Both the position numbers and the translations under genes were made by a program. From contig CAAEKO010000053.1 in NCBI GenBank assembly GCA_900756545.1, forward strand, positions 33,914-97,913: 64,000 nucleotides of DNA. Direction: 5' to 3'. Below are positions 1 to 10,100 of the stretch, in pieces (positions within the stretch are counted from its first letter, which is position 1; the number at the start of each line of letters is the position of its first letter). The notes beneath the pieces were generated by a model that saw nothing but the letters and a program-made list of their open reading frames with translations, was not told where the DNA came from and searched no databases. This stretch comes from Clostridia bacterium. Its GTDB lineage: Bacteria > Bacillota > Clostridia > UBA1381.

Positions 1-356
1 GATTTCTCGGCTACTGTGAAGCAAACCTTGAGCCGAAAGTCGTAGGGATACATTTTTTTTGTTTCCGTATTGCTTTCCAGGATAAACTCAATTTCATCTT
101 CCGTCTGTTTTGCGGGTGTAAACTCCATATCCCGGGCAAAACCATGCTGCCCCATAGGATAGAATTTGCCGCCGATTTCGATTTTACAATCCTTTGGCCT
201 TCCTACGGACGGAAACAGCACTGGCGCTGTTTTTGCCCATGTCTCGGCGCTGCCCTGCCACATGTATTCCTCGCCGCGATAGGTGAGGGAGCGGAGCTGT
301 GCGCCCAGAGAATCAATTTTTGCGGACGTATCGCCGCAATGGATTTCATAAAGCAT
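1..356 (-). CDS. Aldose 1-epimerase family protein, N-terminal part (gene runs off the window)
   Basis: The minus-strand frame opens with ATG at 356, preceded by GGAAGGTGA, and stays open to position 1, giving about 118 residues of the N-terminus. The translation has the layout of the galactose-mutarotase-like fold: an early LGAQLRSL segment, then LFPSVGRP, then a YPMGQHGFARD stretch whose HGFAR motif is typical of the aldose-epimerase family used on sugar anomers. These enzymes interconvert alpha and beta sugar forms in the cytoplasm. The C-terminal half with the catalytic Glu lies outside the window, so substrate and catalytic competence cannot be judged. It is transcribed divergently from alaS. 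Confidence 0.8.
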   Translation of the reverse strand, partial: MLYEIHCGDTSAKIDSLGAQLRSLTYRGEEYMWQGSAETWAKTAPVLFPSVGRPKDCKIEIGGKFYPMGQHGFARDMEFTPAKQTEDEIEFILESNTETKKMYPYDFRLKVCFTVAEK

Positions 357-513
357 GTCATCACCTTCCTGTCAGCATAATACATCATCTTGTCCGGGTA
401 GTCAAGAAAATTTTTTATTTTTATTAAAAATTCTAGTCAGAATCTATTTTTGGGTTGATTATGCATTGCTTCAATGAAAAAATTCTAATAACCCAGTCGT
501 ATAAACTGATACG

Positions 514-554
514 AAAAACATGGTGTTTTTTCTTGACAAAAACACCATGTTTTT
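514..554. repeat. Perfect 17-bp inverted repeat straddling the alaS promoter
   Basis: Positions 514-530 are the exact reverse complement of 538-554 (arms AAAAACATGGTGTTTTT), with a 7-base centre. The centre holds most of the -35 box and the right arm fills the spacer up to the -10 box. It lies upstream of the expected transcription start, so it should act as DNA, for example an operator, or be a relic, rather than as an RNA terminator of alaS. Confidence 0.85.
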
Positions 555-561
555 ATATAAT
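533..561 (+). promoter_or_regulatory. Consensus sigma-A promoter for alaS
   Basis: TTGACA at 533-538 and TATAAT at 556-561 are separated by exactly 17 bases. The predicted start near 568 gives a leader of about 50 bases, too short for a T-box. Confidence 0.85.
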
Positions 562-619
562 AACAGGTATGGTATTTATCTGGAAAGGATAAATTGAATT
601 TGTAGAGGAGACAACGCAA

Positions 620-3259
620 ATGGAGAAAATGGGTGTTAATGAGATCAGAGAAAAGTTTTTGAGCTTTTTTGAAAGCAAGGGCTGTCTGCGTCTGGGAAGC
701 TTTCCCCTTGTGCCGCAGAACGACCCCAGTCTTTTGCTGATTAATTCCGGCATGGCGCCGATGAAAAAATGGTTTACGGGAGCGGAGGTACCGCCGCGCA
801 AGCGCGTGACCACCTGTCAGAAATGTATCCGTACGCCGGATATTGAGCGCGTCGGAAAGACCGCCCGGCATGGTACGTTTTTTGAAATGCTCGGCAATTT
901 TTCCTTCGGAGATTATTTTAAGCATGAGGCCATTGCCTGGGCATGGGAATTCTTTACGGAGGTTATGCACTTCCCGGTAGAGGATTTGTGGATTACCGTA
1001 TATGAGGACGATGATGAAGCCCGGGATATCTGGGTGAACGAGATCGGCGTAGCGCCGGAACGGGTCGTGAAAATGGGCAAGGCGGATAACTTTTGGGAGC
1101 ATGGTACAGGCCCATGCGGTCCCTGCTCGGAAATTCATGTTGACCGGGGGCCGGAATACGGCTGCGGTAAGCCGGACTGTAAACTGGGCTGCGACTGTGA
1201 CCGGTATATGGAGGTCTGGAATCTGGTATTCACCCAGTTTGACAAGGATGAAAACGGAAACTACAACCATTTGGAGCATCCGAATATTGACACCGGTATG
1301 GGGCTGGAGCGGTTGGCGGTCGTCATGCAGGGCGTGGATAACCTTTTTGAGGTAGACACGGTGCAGAACGTGATGAAGAAAATCAGCGAGATTGCCGGCG
1401 TACATTATAAAGAGAATGAAAAAACGGATATTTCTCTGCGGGTTATCACCGACCATATCCGTTCCACAGTCATGATGGTCTCCGACGGCGTTATCCCCTC
1501 CAACGAGGGCAGGGGATACGTCCTGCGGCGGCTTCTTCGGCGTGCGGCCCGGCATGGCAAGCTGCTGAACATACAGGACCCCTTCCTGTTTGAAGTGGCG
1601 GACACGGTCATTGACGAGTCCATGGCGGCGTATCCTGAGCTAAATGAAAAGCGGGAATATATTAAGAAGATTATTAAAATTGAGGAAGAGCGGTTTGACG
1701 CAACCATTGACAACGGCTTGAACATTTTAAGCGAATATATTGACCAGCTCCACGCCGAACAGAAAACCGTTCTGGACGGCGAAAAGGCATTTAAGATTTA
1801 TGATACCTACGGTTTCCCCATTGATTTGACCATTGAGATTCTGGACGAACAGGGCCTTAAGGTAGACGAGGAAGGCTTTCAAAAGGAAATGCAGGTGCAG
1901 AAGGATACCGCCCGGGCACGGCGGAAAAATGGTTCCAGCTGGGAAAGCGACCAGACCATTGACTTTAACCAAAAGCTGAACTCCGAGTTTATTGGCTATC
2001 AGGATTTGGAATGTGACGCAAAGGTGGTTTTTCTGACGGCTAACGGCGAAATTTCGGATGTAGCCGGCGAGGGCGACGACGCTATGATCGTATGCGGCAA
2101 GACCACGTTTTATGCGGAAATGGGCGGTCAGGTCGGCGACAAGGGCGTTATCTGCACAGACATGGGCAAGGCACAGGTTACTGATACCCAAAAGTTCGCC
2201 GGAGGCAGCGTGATTGGCCATATGGTAAAGATTACAGAAGGCGAAATCCGGGTCGGCGACGCCGTACATCTTGCTGTAGACCGGAAAACCAGACTGTCTA
2301 TTGCCCGTAATCACTCCGCCACCCATCTTCTGCACAAGGCGCTGAAAGAAGTGCTCGGCTCTCACGTAGCCCAGGCAGGTTCTCTGGTAACGCCGGATCA
2401 TCTCCGGTTCGACTTCTCTCATTTTGAGGCAATGACCAATGAACAGCTGGCGCTGGTGGAGCAAAAGGTCAACGACGCGATTCTGGCGGCGCTGCCTGTC
2501 AGCATTCAGGAGCTGCCCATTGACGAGGCAAAGAAGCTAGGCGCCGCGGCGCAGTTCGGTGAAAAGTATGGGGATGTCGTCCGGGTCGTCAGTATGGGGG
2601 ATTACTCCATTGAGTTTTGCGGCGGCTGTCATCTGTATAATACCGCGGAGGCCGGACTGTTCAAGATTCTGTCTGAATCCGGCGTGGCGGCGGGAACACG
2701 GCGTATTGAGGCTGTAACTGGTTATGGCGTGCTGAAATATATTTCGGAAAAAGAACGGATTGTTGAAAATACAGCCCGGATATTGAAGACTACAGTACTG
2801 GATATCGACCAAAAGGCGGAAGCGCTTTTTGCGGAATTCAAGGAAACCAGAAAGAAACTGGATTCCGTACAGGCGAAGCTTGCGTCCGGCAAAGCAGAAA
2901 CGATCATGGCCGGAAAGAAGAATATCAGCGGCGTAGAATTGCTTTGCGCACAGGTGGATGGATTGAGTGTGAATGATCTGCGGACGATGGGAGATAATAT
3001 CCGTAATAAGCTGGACTGCGGGCTGGTGGTGCTGGCCAGCGCGGCGGAGGGCAAGATCATGTTCCTGGCAATGGCTACGAAATCGGCCTGTGATAAAGGC
3101 ATCCACGCAGGAAATGTTATTCGTGAAATCACGAAAATTGCCGGCGGGTCCGGCGGCGGAAAGCCGGATATGGCCCAGGGCGGCGGCAAGGACGTGAACA
3201 AGATTGATGATGCTTTGGCAAGAGTAGACGATTTAATCAGCGAACAAATAAAGGCGTAA
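620..3259 (+). CDS. alaS: Alanyl-tRNA synthetase
   Basis: Cytoplasmic class II synthetase that charges tRNA-Ala, 879 residues, normal for the family. The N-terminal aminoacylation domain shows the usual start (REKFLSFFESKGC) and RHGTFFEMLGNFSFGDYFK. The editing domain carries the zinc-binding HSATHLLH motif and the downstream CGGCH motif. The C-terminal DHHA1-like segment ends in a Gly-rich GGSGGGKPDMAQGGG stretch. The ATG at 620 follows a GAGGAG ribosome binding site; a second in-frame ATG at 629 is possible but less well spaced. It is apparently the first gene of the plus-strand block, with a strong promoter at 533-561 and hairpins after the stop. Confidence 0.98.
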   Translation: MEKMGVNEIREKFLSFFESKGCLRLGSFPLVPQNDPSLLLINSGMAPMKKWFTGAEVPPRKRVTTCQKCIRTPDIERVGKTARHGTFFEMLGNFSFGDYFKHEAIAWAWEFFTEVMHFPVEDLWITVYEDDDEARDIWVNEIGVAPERVVKMGKADNFWEHGTGPCGPCSEIHVDRGPEYGCGKPDCKLGCDCDRYMEVWNLVFTQFDKDENGNYNHLEHPNIDTGMGLERLAVVMQGVDNLFEVDTVQNVMKKISEIAGVHYKENEKTDISLRVITDHIRSTVMMVSDGVIPSNEGRGYVLRRLLRRAARHGKLLNIQDPFLFEVADTVIDESMAAYPELNEKREYIKKIIKIEEERFDATIDNGLNILSEYIDQLHAEQKTVLDGEKAFKIYDTYGFPIDLTIEILDEQGLKVDEEGFQKEMQVQKDTARARRKNGSSWESDQTIDFNQKLNSEFIGYQDLECDAKVVFLTANGEISDVAGEGDDAMIVCGKTTFYAEMGGQVGDKGVICTDMGKAQVTDTQKFAGGSVIGHMVKITEGEIRVGDAVHLAVDRKTRLSIARNHSATHLLHKALKEVLGSHVAQAGSLVTPDHLRFDFSHFEAMTNEQLALVEQKVNDAILAALPVSIQELPIDEAKKLGAAAQFGEKYGDVVRVVSMGDYSIEFCGGCHLYNTAEAGLFKILSESGVAAGTRRIEAVTGYGVLKYISEKERIVENTARILKTTVLDIDQKAEALFAEFKETRKKLDSVQAKLASGKAETIMAGKKNISGVELLCAQVDGLSVNDLRTMGDNIRNKLDCGLVVLASAAEGKIMFLAMATKSACDKGIHAGNVIREITKIAGGSGGGKPDMAQGGGKDVNKIDDALARVDDLISEQIKA

Positions 3260-3264
3260 CGGCA

Positions 3265-3290
3265 GGGGGGAGAGAATCCCCCCTATCTTT
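3265..3290 (+). terminator. GC-rich hairpin after alaS
   Basis: GGGGGGA (3265-3271) pairs with TCCCCCC (3277-3283) around a 5-base loop. It is followed by TATCTTT, a weak U tract, so termination may be partial. Confidence 0.55.
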
Positions 3291-3299
3291 CGTCTGAAA

Positions 3300-3354
3300 A
3301 AAACCCTGAAGAATATTTTGTACATCCGGAAGTACAATCTGCCTGCAGGGTTTT
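3300..3354 (+). terminator. Nested hairpin between alaS and truB
   Basis: An outer 9-bp stem AAAACCCTG/CAGGGTTTT (3300-3308 with 3346-3354) encloses an inner stem TTGTAC/GTACAA (3318-3323 with 3332-3337). The 3' arm ends in GGGTTTT, compatible with a second terminator or an RNA processing site. The role is not certain. Confidence 0.45.
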
Positions 3355-3399
3355 CCGAAATGGTTTTGTGTGTTTGGCATGGAAAGGGATGCGATAAGA

Positions 3400-4278
3400 A
3401 TGGACGGTGTAATCGTTTTAAATAAACCCTGGGGCAAAACCTCTCATGATATGGTTTCTTTTATCCGGCGGCTTTCCGGCATACGCAGAGTAGGGCATAC
3501 AGGAACCCTTGACCCGGCAGCTACCGGAGTTTTGCCGGTTTGCATTGGGAAGGCCACGAAAGCCGCAGAGCTTCTGACTGCTGCGGATAAAGCCTACCGG
3601 GCGGAGCTGGTTTTGGGGATGACGACAGACACCCAGGACGCTGAGGGACAAGTTCTGACCGAACAGCCGGTTTTATGTACGGAGGAGGAAATCCACAGTG
3701 CGGCGGCTGGTTTTCTGGGTGAGATTGAACAGCTTCCGCCTATGTATTCCGCCATCAAAAGGGACGGAAAAAAACTCTATGAGCTGGCCCGGGCAGGGAT
3801 CACCGTGGAACGGGCGCCCCGGAAGGTTACGATCAGGCATATTGCTGTAGAAGAAATTGATTTAGAAAAAGGGACAGTAAAGATAACCGTGGAATGCACA
3901 AAAGGGACATATATCCGCACGCTATGCGAGGATATTGGTCTCCGTCTGGGCTGCGGTGCGTATATGAACAGGCTGGAGCGCACAAAAAGCGGGCAGTTTT
4001 CCTTAGAAAACAGCTATACCTACGACGAGCTTGTGGAATTGCAGGATGCCGGAGGGCTGGTGGACGCGTTGATTCCTGTAGACCGGCTGTTTTCGGATTT
4101 TCCGAGAATTTGGCTTTCAGGCAGACAGGCGGAAAAAGTGAGAAATGGGGTAAGGCTCCCTTATTCGGCGCTGGAGGCCGGAAAGCAGTACCGGCTGTAT
4201 GATGATAACGATGGGTTTTTAGCTGTGTCACGCTATGACGGGGAGCGGCTGTGCCTGGAAAAGGCATTTTGGAATTAG
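3400..4278 (+). CDS. truB: tRNA pseudouridine-55 synthase
   Basis: Converts U55 in the T-loop of tRNAs to pseudouridine, 292 residues from the chosen start. The family start MDGVIVLNKPWGKTSHD is present. The catalytic Asp is in GHTGTLDPAATGVLP, followed by the KAYRAELVLG and TYIRTLCEDIG segments of the TruB core. The ATG at 3400 is preferred over an in-frame GTG at 3370 because it matches the family start and has GGAAAGGG 11 bases upstream. It overlaps no neighbour but is directly followed by ribF, a very common pairing in Bacillota. Confidence 0.96.
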   Translation: MDGVIVLNKPWGKTSHDMVSFIRRLSGIRRVGHTGTLDPAATGVLPVCIGKATKAAELLTAADKAYRAELVLGMTTDTQDAEGQVLTEQPVLCTEEEIHSAAAGFLGEIEQLPPMYSAIKRDGKKLYELARAGITVERAPRKVTIRHIAVEEIDLEKGTVKITVECTKGTYIRTLCEDIGLRLGCGAYMNRLERTKSGQFSLENSYTYDELVELQDAGGLVDALIPVDRLFSDFPRIWLSGRQAEKVRNGVRLPYSALEAGKQYRLYDDNDGFLAVSRYDGERLCLEKAFWN

Positions 4279-4295
4279 GAAAGGATTTGGCGGCT

Positions 4296-5189
4296 GTGCG
4301 GATTTTTTATGGGAATGAAAAACTGAATATGGAAAAAACCGTAATGGCGCTGGGAAATTTCGACGGCCTGCATATTGCCCATCGGCGGATCGTTGAAAAA
4401 TGCGCGGCATATGGCAGGGAAAACGGCTTGTCCAGCGGCGCTTTGCTGTTTTTGAATCATACTGGGAATGTGACCGGCGGCGGGGTAAAACTCCTGACGG
4501 TCTTCGATGAAAAAAAAGCGCTGCTGGAGGCTATGGGAATTGATTTTATTTATGCGGTTCCCTTTGACGAAGCCATGATGCGAAAAAGCCCGGCAGACTT
4601 TATCTGTTTTCTGCGGGAACAGCTTCATACCCAGGCCGTTTCCGTGGGGTATGACTACCGTTTTGGATTCCGGGCGGCAGGGACAGTAAAGACCTTGCAG
4701 GATAGCGGCGTAGGCGTACTGGTGACGGCGCCTGTCCGGGTGGGGCGGGAAACCGTGTCCAGTACCCTGATCCGCACGTTGGTAGCTGCAGGACGGGTAA
4801 AAGAGGCGGCAGAGCTTTTAGGCAGGCCGTACAGCATGGCAGGACCGGTACACAACGGCCTGCAGAACGGCCGGAAAATGGGCCTGCCTACGGCAAATCT
4901 GGCGTATGCGCCGGATAAGCTTTTGCCCGGAGACGGCGTTTATAAGGCCGTTACCTACGTGGATAATATTGGACATAAAAGCGCGGTCAATGTGGGGAAA
5001 AACCCTACCTTTGACGCGGAACGGAGAACTGTGGAAAGCTTTATCCTGGATTTTGACCGGGATATTTATGCGGAGAATATCCGGATAGAATTTCTGAAAA
5101 AAATCCGGGATGAAATAAAATTTGAAAGCCCGGAGCAATTACAGGCGCAGATTCGGCGCGATATAGAAAAAGCAGGAAAGGATGATTGA
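4296..5189 (+). CDS. ribF: Bifunctional riboflavin kinase / FAD synthetase
   Basis: Makes FMN and FAD from riboflavin and ATP. The N-terminal FAD synthetase domain shows ALGNFDGLHIAHRRI and SVGYDYRFG. A kinase domain follows, with GRKMGLPTANLAY and NVGKNPTF. The start is uncertain. GTG at 4296 is chosen because AGGAAAGG lies 11 bases upstream and no ATG fits; ATG at 4329 would cut close to the GNFDG motif. With GTG the product is 297 residues, close to the usual 300-310. The gene lies 17 bases after truB and ends just before glmU, so co-transcription is likely. Confidence 0.93.
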   Translation: MRIFYGNEKLNMEKTVMALGNFDGLHIAHRRIVEKCAAYGRENGLSSGALLFLNHTGNVTGGGVKLLTVFDEKKALLEAMGIDFIYAVPFDEAMMRKSPADFICFLREQLHTQAVSVGYDYRFGFRAAGTVKTLQDSGVGVLVTAPVRVGRETVSSTLIRTLVAAGRVKEAAELLGRPYSMAGPVHNGLQNGRKMGLPTANLAYAPDKLLPGDGVYKAVTYVDNIGHKSAVNVGKNPTFDAERRTVESFILDFDRDIYAENIRIEFLKKIRDEIKFESPEQLQAQIRRDIEKAGKDD

Positions 5190-5190
5190 A

Positions 5191-6555
5191 ATGCAGGAAT
5201 TTATTAGTGTAATCATGGCGGCGGGGATGGGAACCCGGATGAAATCCCAAACCCCAAAGGTGCTGCACCAAGTATGCGGCAAGCCGCTGGCAAAATGGGT
5301 GATCGACGTATCCCAAAAGGCAGGCGCGAAGCAGGTGGTAACGGTCGTAGGGCATAAAGCTGAAATGGTAAAGAACACGCTGGGAGATGTGTGCGAATAT
5401 GCGCTGCAGGCTGAGCAGAAGGGCACGGGCCATGCGGTCATGCAGGCTGCGGAGCAGATTGAAAAGGCGGGCGGGATCGCTGTGATTTTAAACGGCGATA
5501 TTCCGCTGATTACGCCGGAAACGATCCAAAATGCGGTTTTGGAGCATACAGCGAAGCAAAACAGCGCAACTGTCATTACTGCGGTGCTGGAAGACGCTGC
5601 CGGGTATGGCCGGATCATCCGGAACGCAGACGGCCAGGTACAGAAGATCGTTGAGCATAAGGACGCAACTTGGGAAGAACGGCAGGTACGGGAGATCAAT
5701 TCTGGGATGTATGTATTTGACAGCGCTGATTTGTTATTTGCTCTGAAAGCCTTAAAGCCCAATAACGCCCAGGGGGAATATTACCTGACAGATACGCTGG
5801 AGATCCTGCTGAAGGCCGGGAAGAACGTGGGCGCGTATACCGTGGCGGATCAGGATGAGATCCGGGGAATCAACGACCGCTTCCAGCTGGCGGAAGCGGA
5901 AAAAATCATGCAGAAACGGATATACACCCGGCATATGAAAAACGGCGTGACCTTCGTCCTGCCGGAAACAAGCCTGATTGAGGATGACGTACAGATCGGG
6001 GCGGATACCATCATTGAACCCAACGTTATCCTGCGAAAGGGAACGATTATCGGGAGAAGCTGTTTGGTAGGCTCCGGCACGCAGATTACGAATTCAGAGG
6101 TGGCGGATAATGTGGATATCGCCTGCTCTGTTATGGTGGACGCGTACGTGGGAGAGGGGACGCATGTAGGCCCCTTTGCATACCTAAGGCCAAACAGCCG
6201 GGTAGGCAGGAACGTAAAAGTCGGCGATTTTGTGGAGCTGAAGAACGCGGCGATCGGCGACGGCACAAAAATTTCTCATTTGACCTATGTAGGCGATTCC
6301 GATGTAGGCCAGCGGGTAAATTTTGGCTGCGGCACAGTAACTGTAAACTATGACGGCAAAAAGAAATATCGCACCACAATTGGGGACGACTGCTTTATCG
6401 GGTGCAATACGAATCTGGTTTCCCCGGTGAAGGTAGAAAGCGGCGCGTATATCGCGGCAGGCTCGACCATCACGGACGACGTGCCGGGGGACGGCCTGGC
6501 AATCGCCCGTGCGCGGCAGGTGATCAAACCGAATTGGAAGGACAGGAGAAAGTAA
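5191..6555 (+). CDS. glmU: Bifunctional UDP-GlcNAc pyrophosphorylase / glucosamine-1-phosphate acetyltransferase
   Basis: Makes UDP-GlcNAc for peptidoglycan. The uridyltransferase domain opens with AAGMGTRMKSQTPKVLH and contains LNGDIPLI. The C-terminal left-handed beta-helix has hexapeptide repeats and ends in the acetyltransferase signature NYDGKKKYRTTIG plus GAYIAAGSTITDDVP. Length is 454 residues from ATG 5191, standard for the family. That ATG sits 10 bases after AGGAAAGG; an ATG at 5182 is too close to it. The first codon follows the ribF stop by one base, and the glmU stop overlaps the pth start (TAATG). Confidence 0.97.
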   Translation: MQEFISVIMAAGMGTRMKSQTPKVLHQVCGKPLAKWVIDVSQKAGAKQVVTVVGHKAEMVKNTLGDVCEYALQAEQKGTGHAVMQAAEQIEKAGGIAVILNGDIPLITPETIQNAVLEHTAKQNSATVITAVLEDAAGYGRIIRNADGQVQKIVEHKDATWEERQVREINSGMYVFDSADLLFALKALKPNNAQGEYYLTDTLEILLKAGKNVGAYTVADQDEIRGINDRFQLAEAEKIMQKRIYTRHMKNGVTFVLPETSLIEDDVQIGADTIIEPNVILRKGTIIGRSCLVGSGTQITNSEVADNVDIACSVMVDAYVGEGTHVGPFAYLRPNSRVGRNVKVGDFVELKNAAIGDGTKISHLTYVGDSDVGQRVNFGCGTVTVNYDGKKKYRTTIGDDCFIGCNTNLVSPVKVESGAYIAAGSTITDDVPGDGLAIARARQVIKPNWKDRRK

Positions 6556-7121
6556 TGTATATTATTGCTGGACTGGGCAATCCCGGCAGGGAATACGAAA
6601 TGACCCGCCACAATATCGGCTTTGCGGCCATTGATTATCTTGCGGATCAAAACCGGGTCAAGGTCAATAAGCTGAAATTCAAGGCGCTGTACGGCGAGCT
6701 GAAGCTTGGCGGGGAAAAGGTATATCTGGTAAAACCCCAGACCTATATGAATTTATCCGGGGAAAGCATAGGGGATTTTTCGGCGTTTTTTAAAATTCCG
6801 CCGGAAAACATAATAATCATCAATGATGATATCGCGTTGGAAACAGGCCGCCTGCGGATACGGGCAAAGGGCTCGGCCGGCGGGCATAATGGGCTGAAAT
6901 CTATCATATATCATTTACGGACGGATGCGTTCCCGCGGATCAGGATGGGCGTGGGCGAGCCAGGGCACGAGGACTATGATCTGGCGGATTATGTGCTGGG
7001 CCGGTTTACGAAGGCGGAAATCCCGGTGATGGAGGATGCGATCATCCGTGCGGCGGACGCAGCCTGTACCATCATACAATCCGGCGTAGATATTGCTATG
7101 AACAGGTTTAACCATAAATAA
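6555..7121 (+). CDS. pth: Peptidyl-tRNA hydrolase
   Basis: Cleaves the ester bond of peptidyl-tRNAs released by stalled ribosomes. The product of 188 residues has the family signatures GLGNPGREYEMTRHNIGF (with the catalytic His), KPQTYMNLSG and GSAGGHNGLKS, ending with GVGEP. The start ATG overlaps the glmU stop by one base, so it is translationally coupled. A glmU-pth-mfd order is classic for Gram-positive bacteria. Confidence 0.97.
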   Translation: MYIIAGLGNPGREYEMTRHNIGFAAIDYLADQNRVKVNKLKFKALYGELKLGGEKVYLVKPQTYMNLSGESIGDFSAFFKIPPENIIIINDDIALETGRLRIRAKGSAGGHNGLKSIIYHLRTDAFPRIRMGVGEPGHEDYDLADYVLGRFTKAEIPVMEDAIIRAADAACTIIQSGVDIAMNRFNHK

Positions 7122-7135
7122 TGGATAGAAATACC

Positions 7136-7159
7136 CCCGTTGGTCTACGGATCAACGGG
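7136..7159 (+). terminator. Short hairpin between pth and mfd
   Basis: CCCGTTG (7136-7142) pairs with CAACGGG (7153-7159), followed by ATTTG only. At best this is a weak terminator or pause site; mfd is probably still co-transcribed in part. Confidence 0.35.
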
Positions 7160-7190
7160 ATTTGCTATGCGTAAAGGAAGGTGGGTTGAG

Positions 7191-10100
7191 ATGAATCTTT
7201 CCAATATTTTAGACCAATACGGAGAATACCGGCAGTTTCGGGCGGCGCTGGACAAAACGCCGGTGTCTGTGGCTGGCGTGGCGGAGTCGGCGCAGGCGCA
7301 GCTGATTTACCAGTCCGCTCAGGGGCGCAATGCTGTTGTCGTTACCTATTCTGACATGGAGGCTAAGGCCCTATACGGGGACCTGCGCTATTTTAGCAGT
7401 CATGTGCAGTATTTCCCGTCCAAGGAATATGTATTTTATAATATCGAAGCTACAGGCCGTGAAATGGAGCATCAGCGGCTTGCTTGTCTGTTTTCGCTGA
7501 CGCATTCCGGGGAGAAGACAATCGTTGTGACTTCACTGGAAGCGGTTTTAGACTACACTGCCGGATATGCGGAATTTGCGGACTGCTCCATCCGGGTGGA
7601 GCCGGGGAAACGGTTCGACCTGGCCCGGCTTGCGGAAAAGCTGGTGGAAATGGGCTATACCCGGGAGGAGCTGGTGGAGGGAAAGGGCCAGTTTTCGATC
7701 CGGGGCGGTATTTTAGATGTTTACCCTGTTTATCGGGAGGACCCTGTCCGCATTGAGTTTTTTGATGATGAGGTGGATTCAATCCGGGCGTTTGACGCTA
7801 TGACCCAGCGGTCTATGGAGGCGTTGGATTCAGAAATCATTGCGCCCTGCCGGGAAGCTGTCTTCTCAAAGGAAAAGGCGGAAGAGATAATTCTGGCTTT
7901 GCGGGATAAAATCAAAAAGCTGAAACGGAAAAAAAGCGACCAAAGTGAACTGATCGGAACCTTGGAGGCGGACATTGCACAGATCCGGGAGCTGGGAAGC
8001 TTTCCGGCAATTGATAAATACGTTTCCCTGATTTACGGCAGGGTTCCTACGCTTCTGGACTATCTGGATCAGGACGATCTTGCGTTTGTGATCGAGCCGA
8101 AACGGATTGCGGAACGGGCAAAGTCACTGGAATGGGAGCAGGGCGAGCTGATGAGCGACCTATCCGGCCGGGGAATACTGCTGCTGGACGGTATGCAGTT
8201 TTGGCTGGAATATGCCGAAATGAAGGATATGCTGTGCCGGATGCGGCTGGTTTCGCTCAATACACTGTCCCATAGCACCTTGGACTATCAATATAAAGCT
8301 ATTTTTAACTTCACGACCAAAACCACAGTAGGCTTTCACGGCAAGGTCGAGTATCTTTATGACGATCTGGCAGCATGGCGGCGGGACGGCGCTACAGTAG
8401 TTATTCTGGCGGGAAACCGAGCCAGGGGCGAAAACCTGGCGGGCGTCCTGAACGACAAGGGTATTGCCTGCCGGTTTGTGACCGGCGTGCCGGAATTTGA
8501 AAAGGGCGAAGTCATCGTTGCCAGGGGCGAGCTCCGCAAGGGCTTTGAATATCCCCAAATCGGCTTTGTTTTAATATCCGATCAGGAGATTTTTGAAAAC
8601 AGCCGGAAAAAACGTGCCCGAAAAATCGAAAATACAAATAGGATAAAGTCTTATACAGATATTAATGTTGGGGATTATGTGGTTCATCAAACCCATGGGA
8701 TCGGGCAGTATGCCGGGATTCAGAAGATGGTCGTGGGCGGTGTTACGAAGGATTATCTGAAAATCCAGTATCAGGGCACAGACAGCCTGTATGTGCCGGT
8801 TGACCAGATGGATATGCTTTATAAATATGTGGGCAGTACGGAAAAACAGTTAAAGCTCAACAAGCTGGGCGGCACAGACTGGACAAAAACCAAGGCAAAG
8901 GTCAAAAACTCCACCAAGGACATGGCAAAGCAGCTGGTCGCCCTGTATGCGGAGCGGGAGAAAACCCGGGGCTTTGCCTTTAGCAGCGATACGCCGTGGC
9001 AGCGGGACTTTGAGGATACCTTTTTATACAGTGAAACAGACGACCAGCTCCGCAGTATTGAGGAAGTCAAGCAGGATATGGAAAATATTAAGCCTATGGA
9101 CCGCCTGCTGTGCGGCGATGTGGGTTACGGGAAAACTGAGGTAGCGCTCCGGGCGGCATTCAAGGCGGCGACGGATTCCAAGCAGGTGGCGTATCTTTGC
9201 CCCACCACAATTCTGGCTATGCAGCATTACGACACATTTGTACGGCGGATGGAGAATTTTCCGATCAAAATTCAAATGCTGTCCCGATTTCGTACGCCTG
9301 CCCAGCAGAAAACGATTCTCAAACAGCTCAAAACCGGAGAAATCGACATTATCATCGGAACGCATCGGATTTTGCAGAAGGATTTGGAATTTAAGGATCT
9401 GGGTTTGTTGATTATTGATGAAGAACAGCGGTTTGGCGTGGCGGACAAGGAACGGCTCAAGGAAATGAAGAAAAATGTTGACGTCCTGTCCATGACAGCC
9501 ACGCCGATCCCCCGGACGCTGCATATGGCCATGATCAGCGTCCGGGATATGAGCTTGTTGGAAACACCGCCGGAAAACCGCTATCCTGTACAGACCTATG
9601 TACTGGAGCAAAGCGAGGCGATTTTGGTGGACGCTATGAAAAAAGAGCTTTCCCGGGGGGGACAGGTGTTCTACCTGTATAACCGGGTGCAGGGCATTTA
9701 CCGGACGGCCCAGTGGATACAGAAAATGATCCCGGAGGCGGCGGTAGCGGTAGGCCATGGCAAGATGAAGGAAAATGAGCTGGAGGACATCATGTATGAC
9801 ATGGTGAATGGAAAAACGGATATCCTCGTCTGCACAACGATTATTGAAACTGGGCTGGACATCCCGAACGCGAACACGATTATTATTGAGAACGCCGACC
9901 GGATGGGGCTTGCCCAGCTGTACCAGCTCCGGGGCCGGGTGGGCCGCTCGAACCGGAGCGCTTACGCATACCTGACATACCGGAAGGACGGCGTTCTGTC
10001 GGACACGGCGGAAAAACGTCTGCGGGCCATCAAGGAATTTACCGAGTTTGGCTCAGGCTTCAAAATCGCCATGCGCGACCTGGAGATCCGGGGCGCAGGG

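Noticed and set aside
562..619. T-box leader for alaS
   Set aside because: The leader is only about 50 bases and shows no T-box consensus.
485..1555. Long minus-strand frame opposite alaS
   Set aside because: Antisense to clearly conserved alaS codons, no ribosome binding site, low-complexity-like translation.
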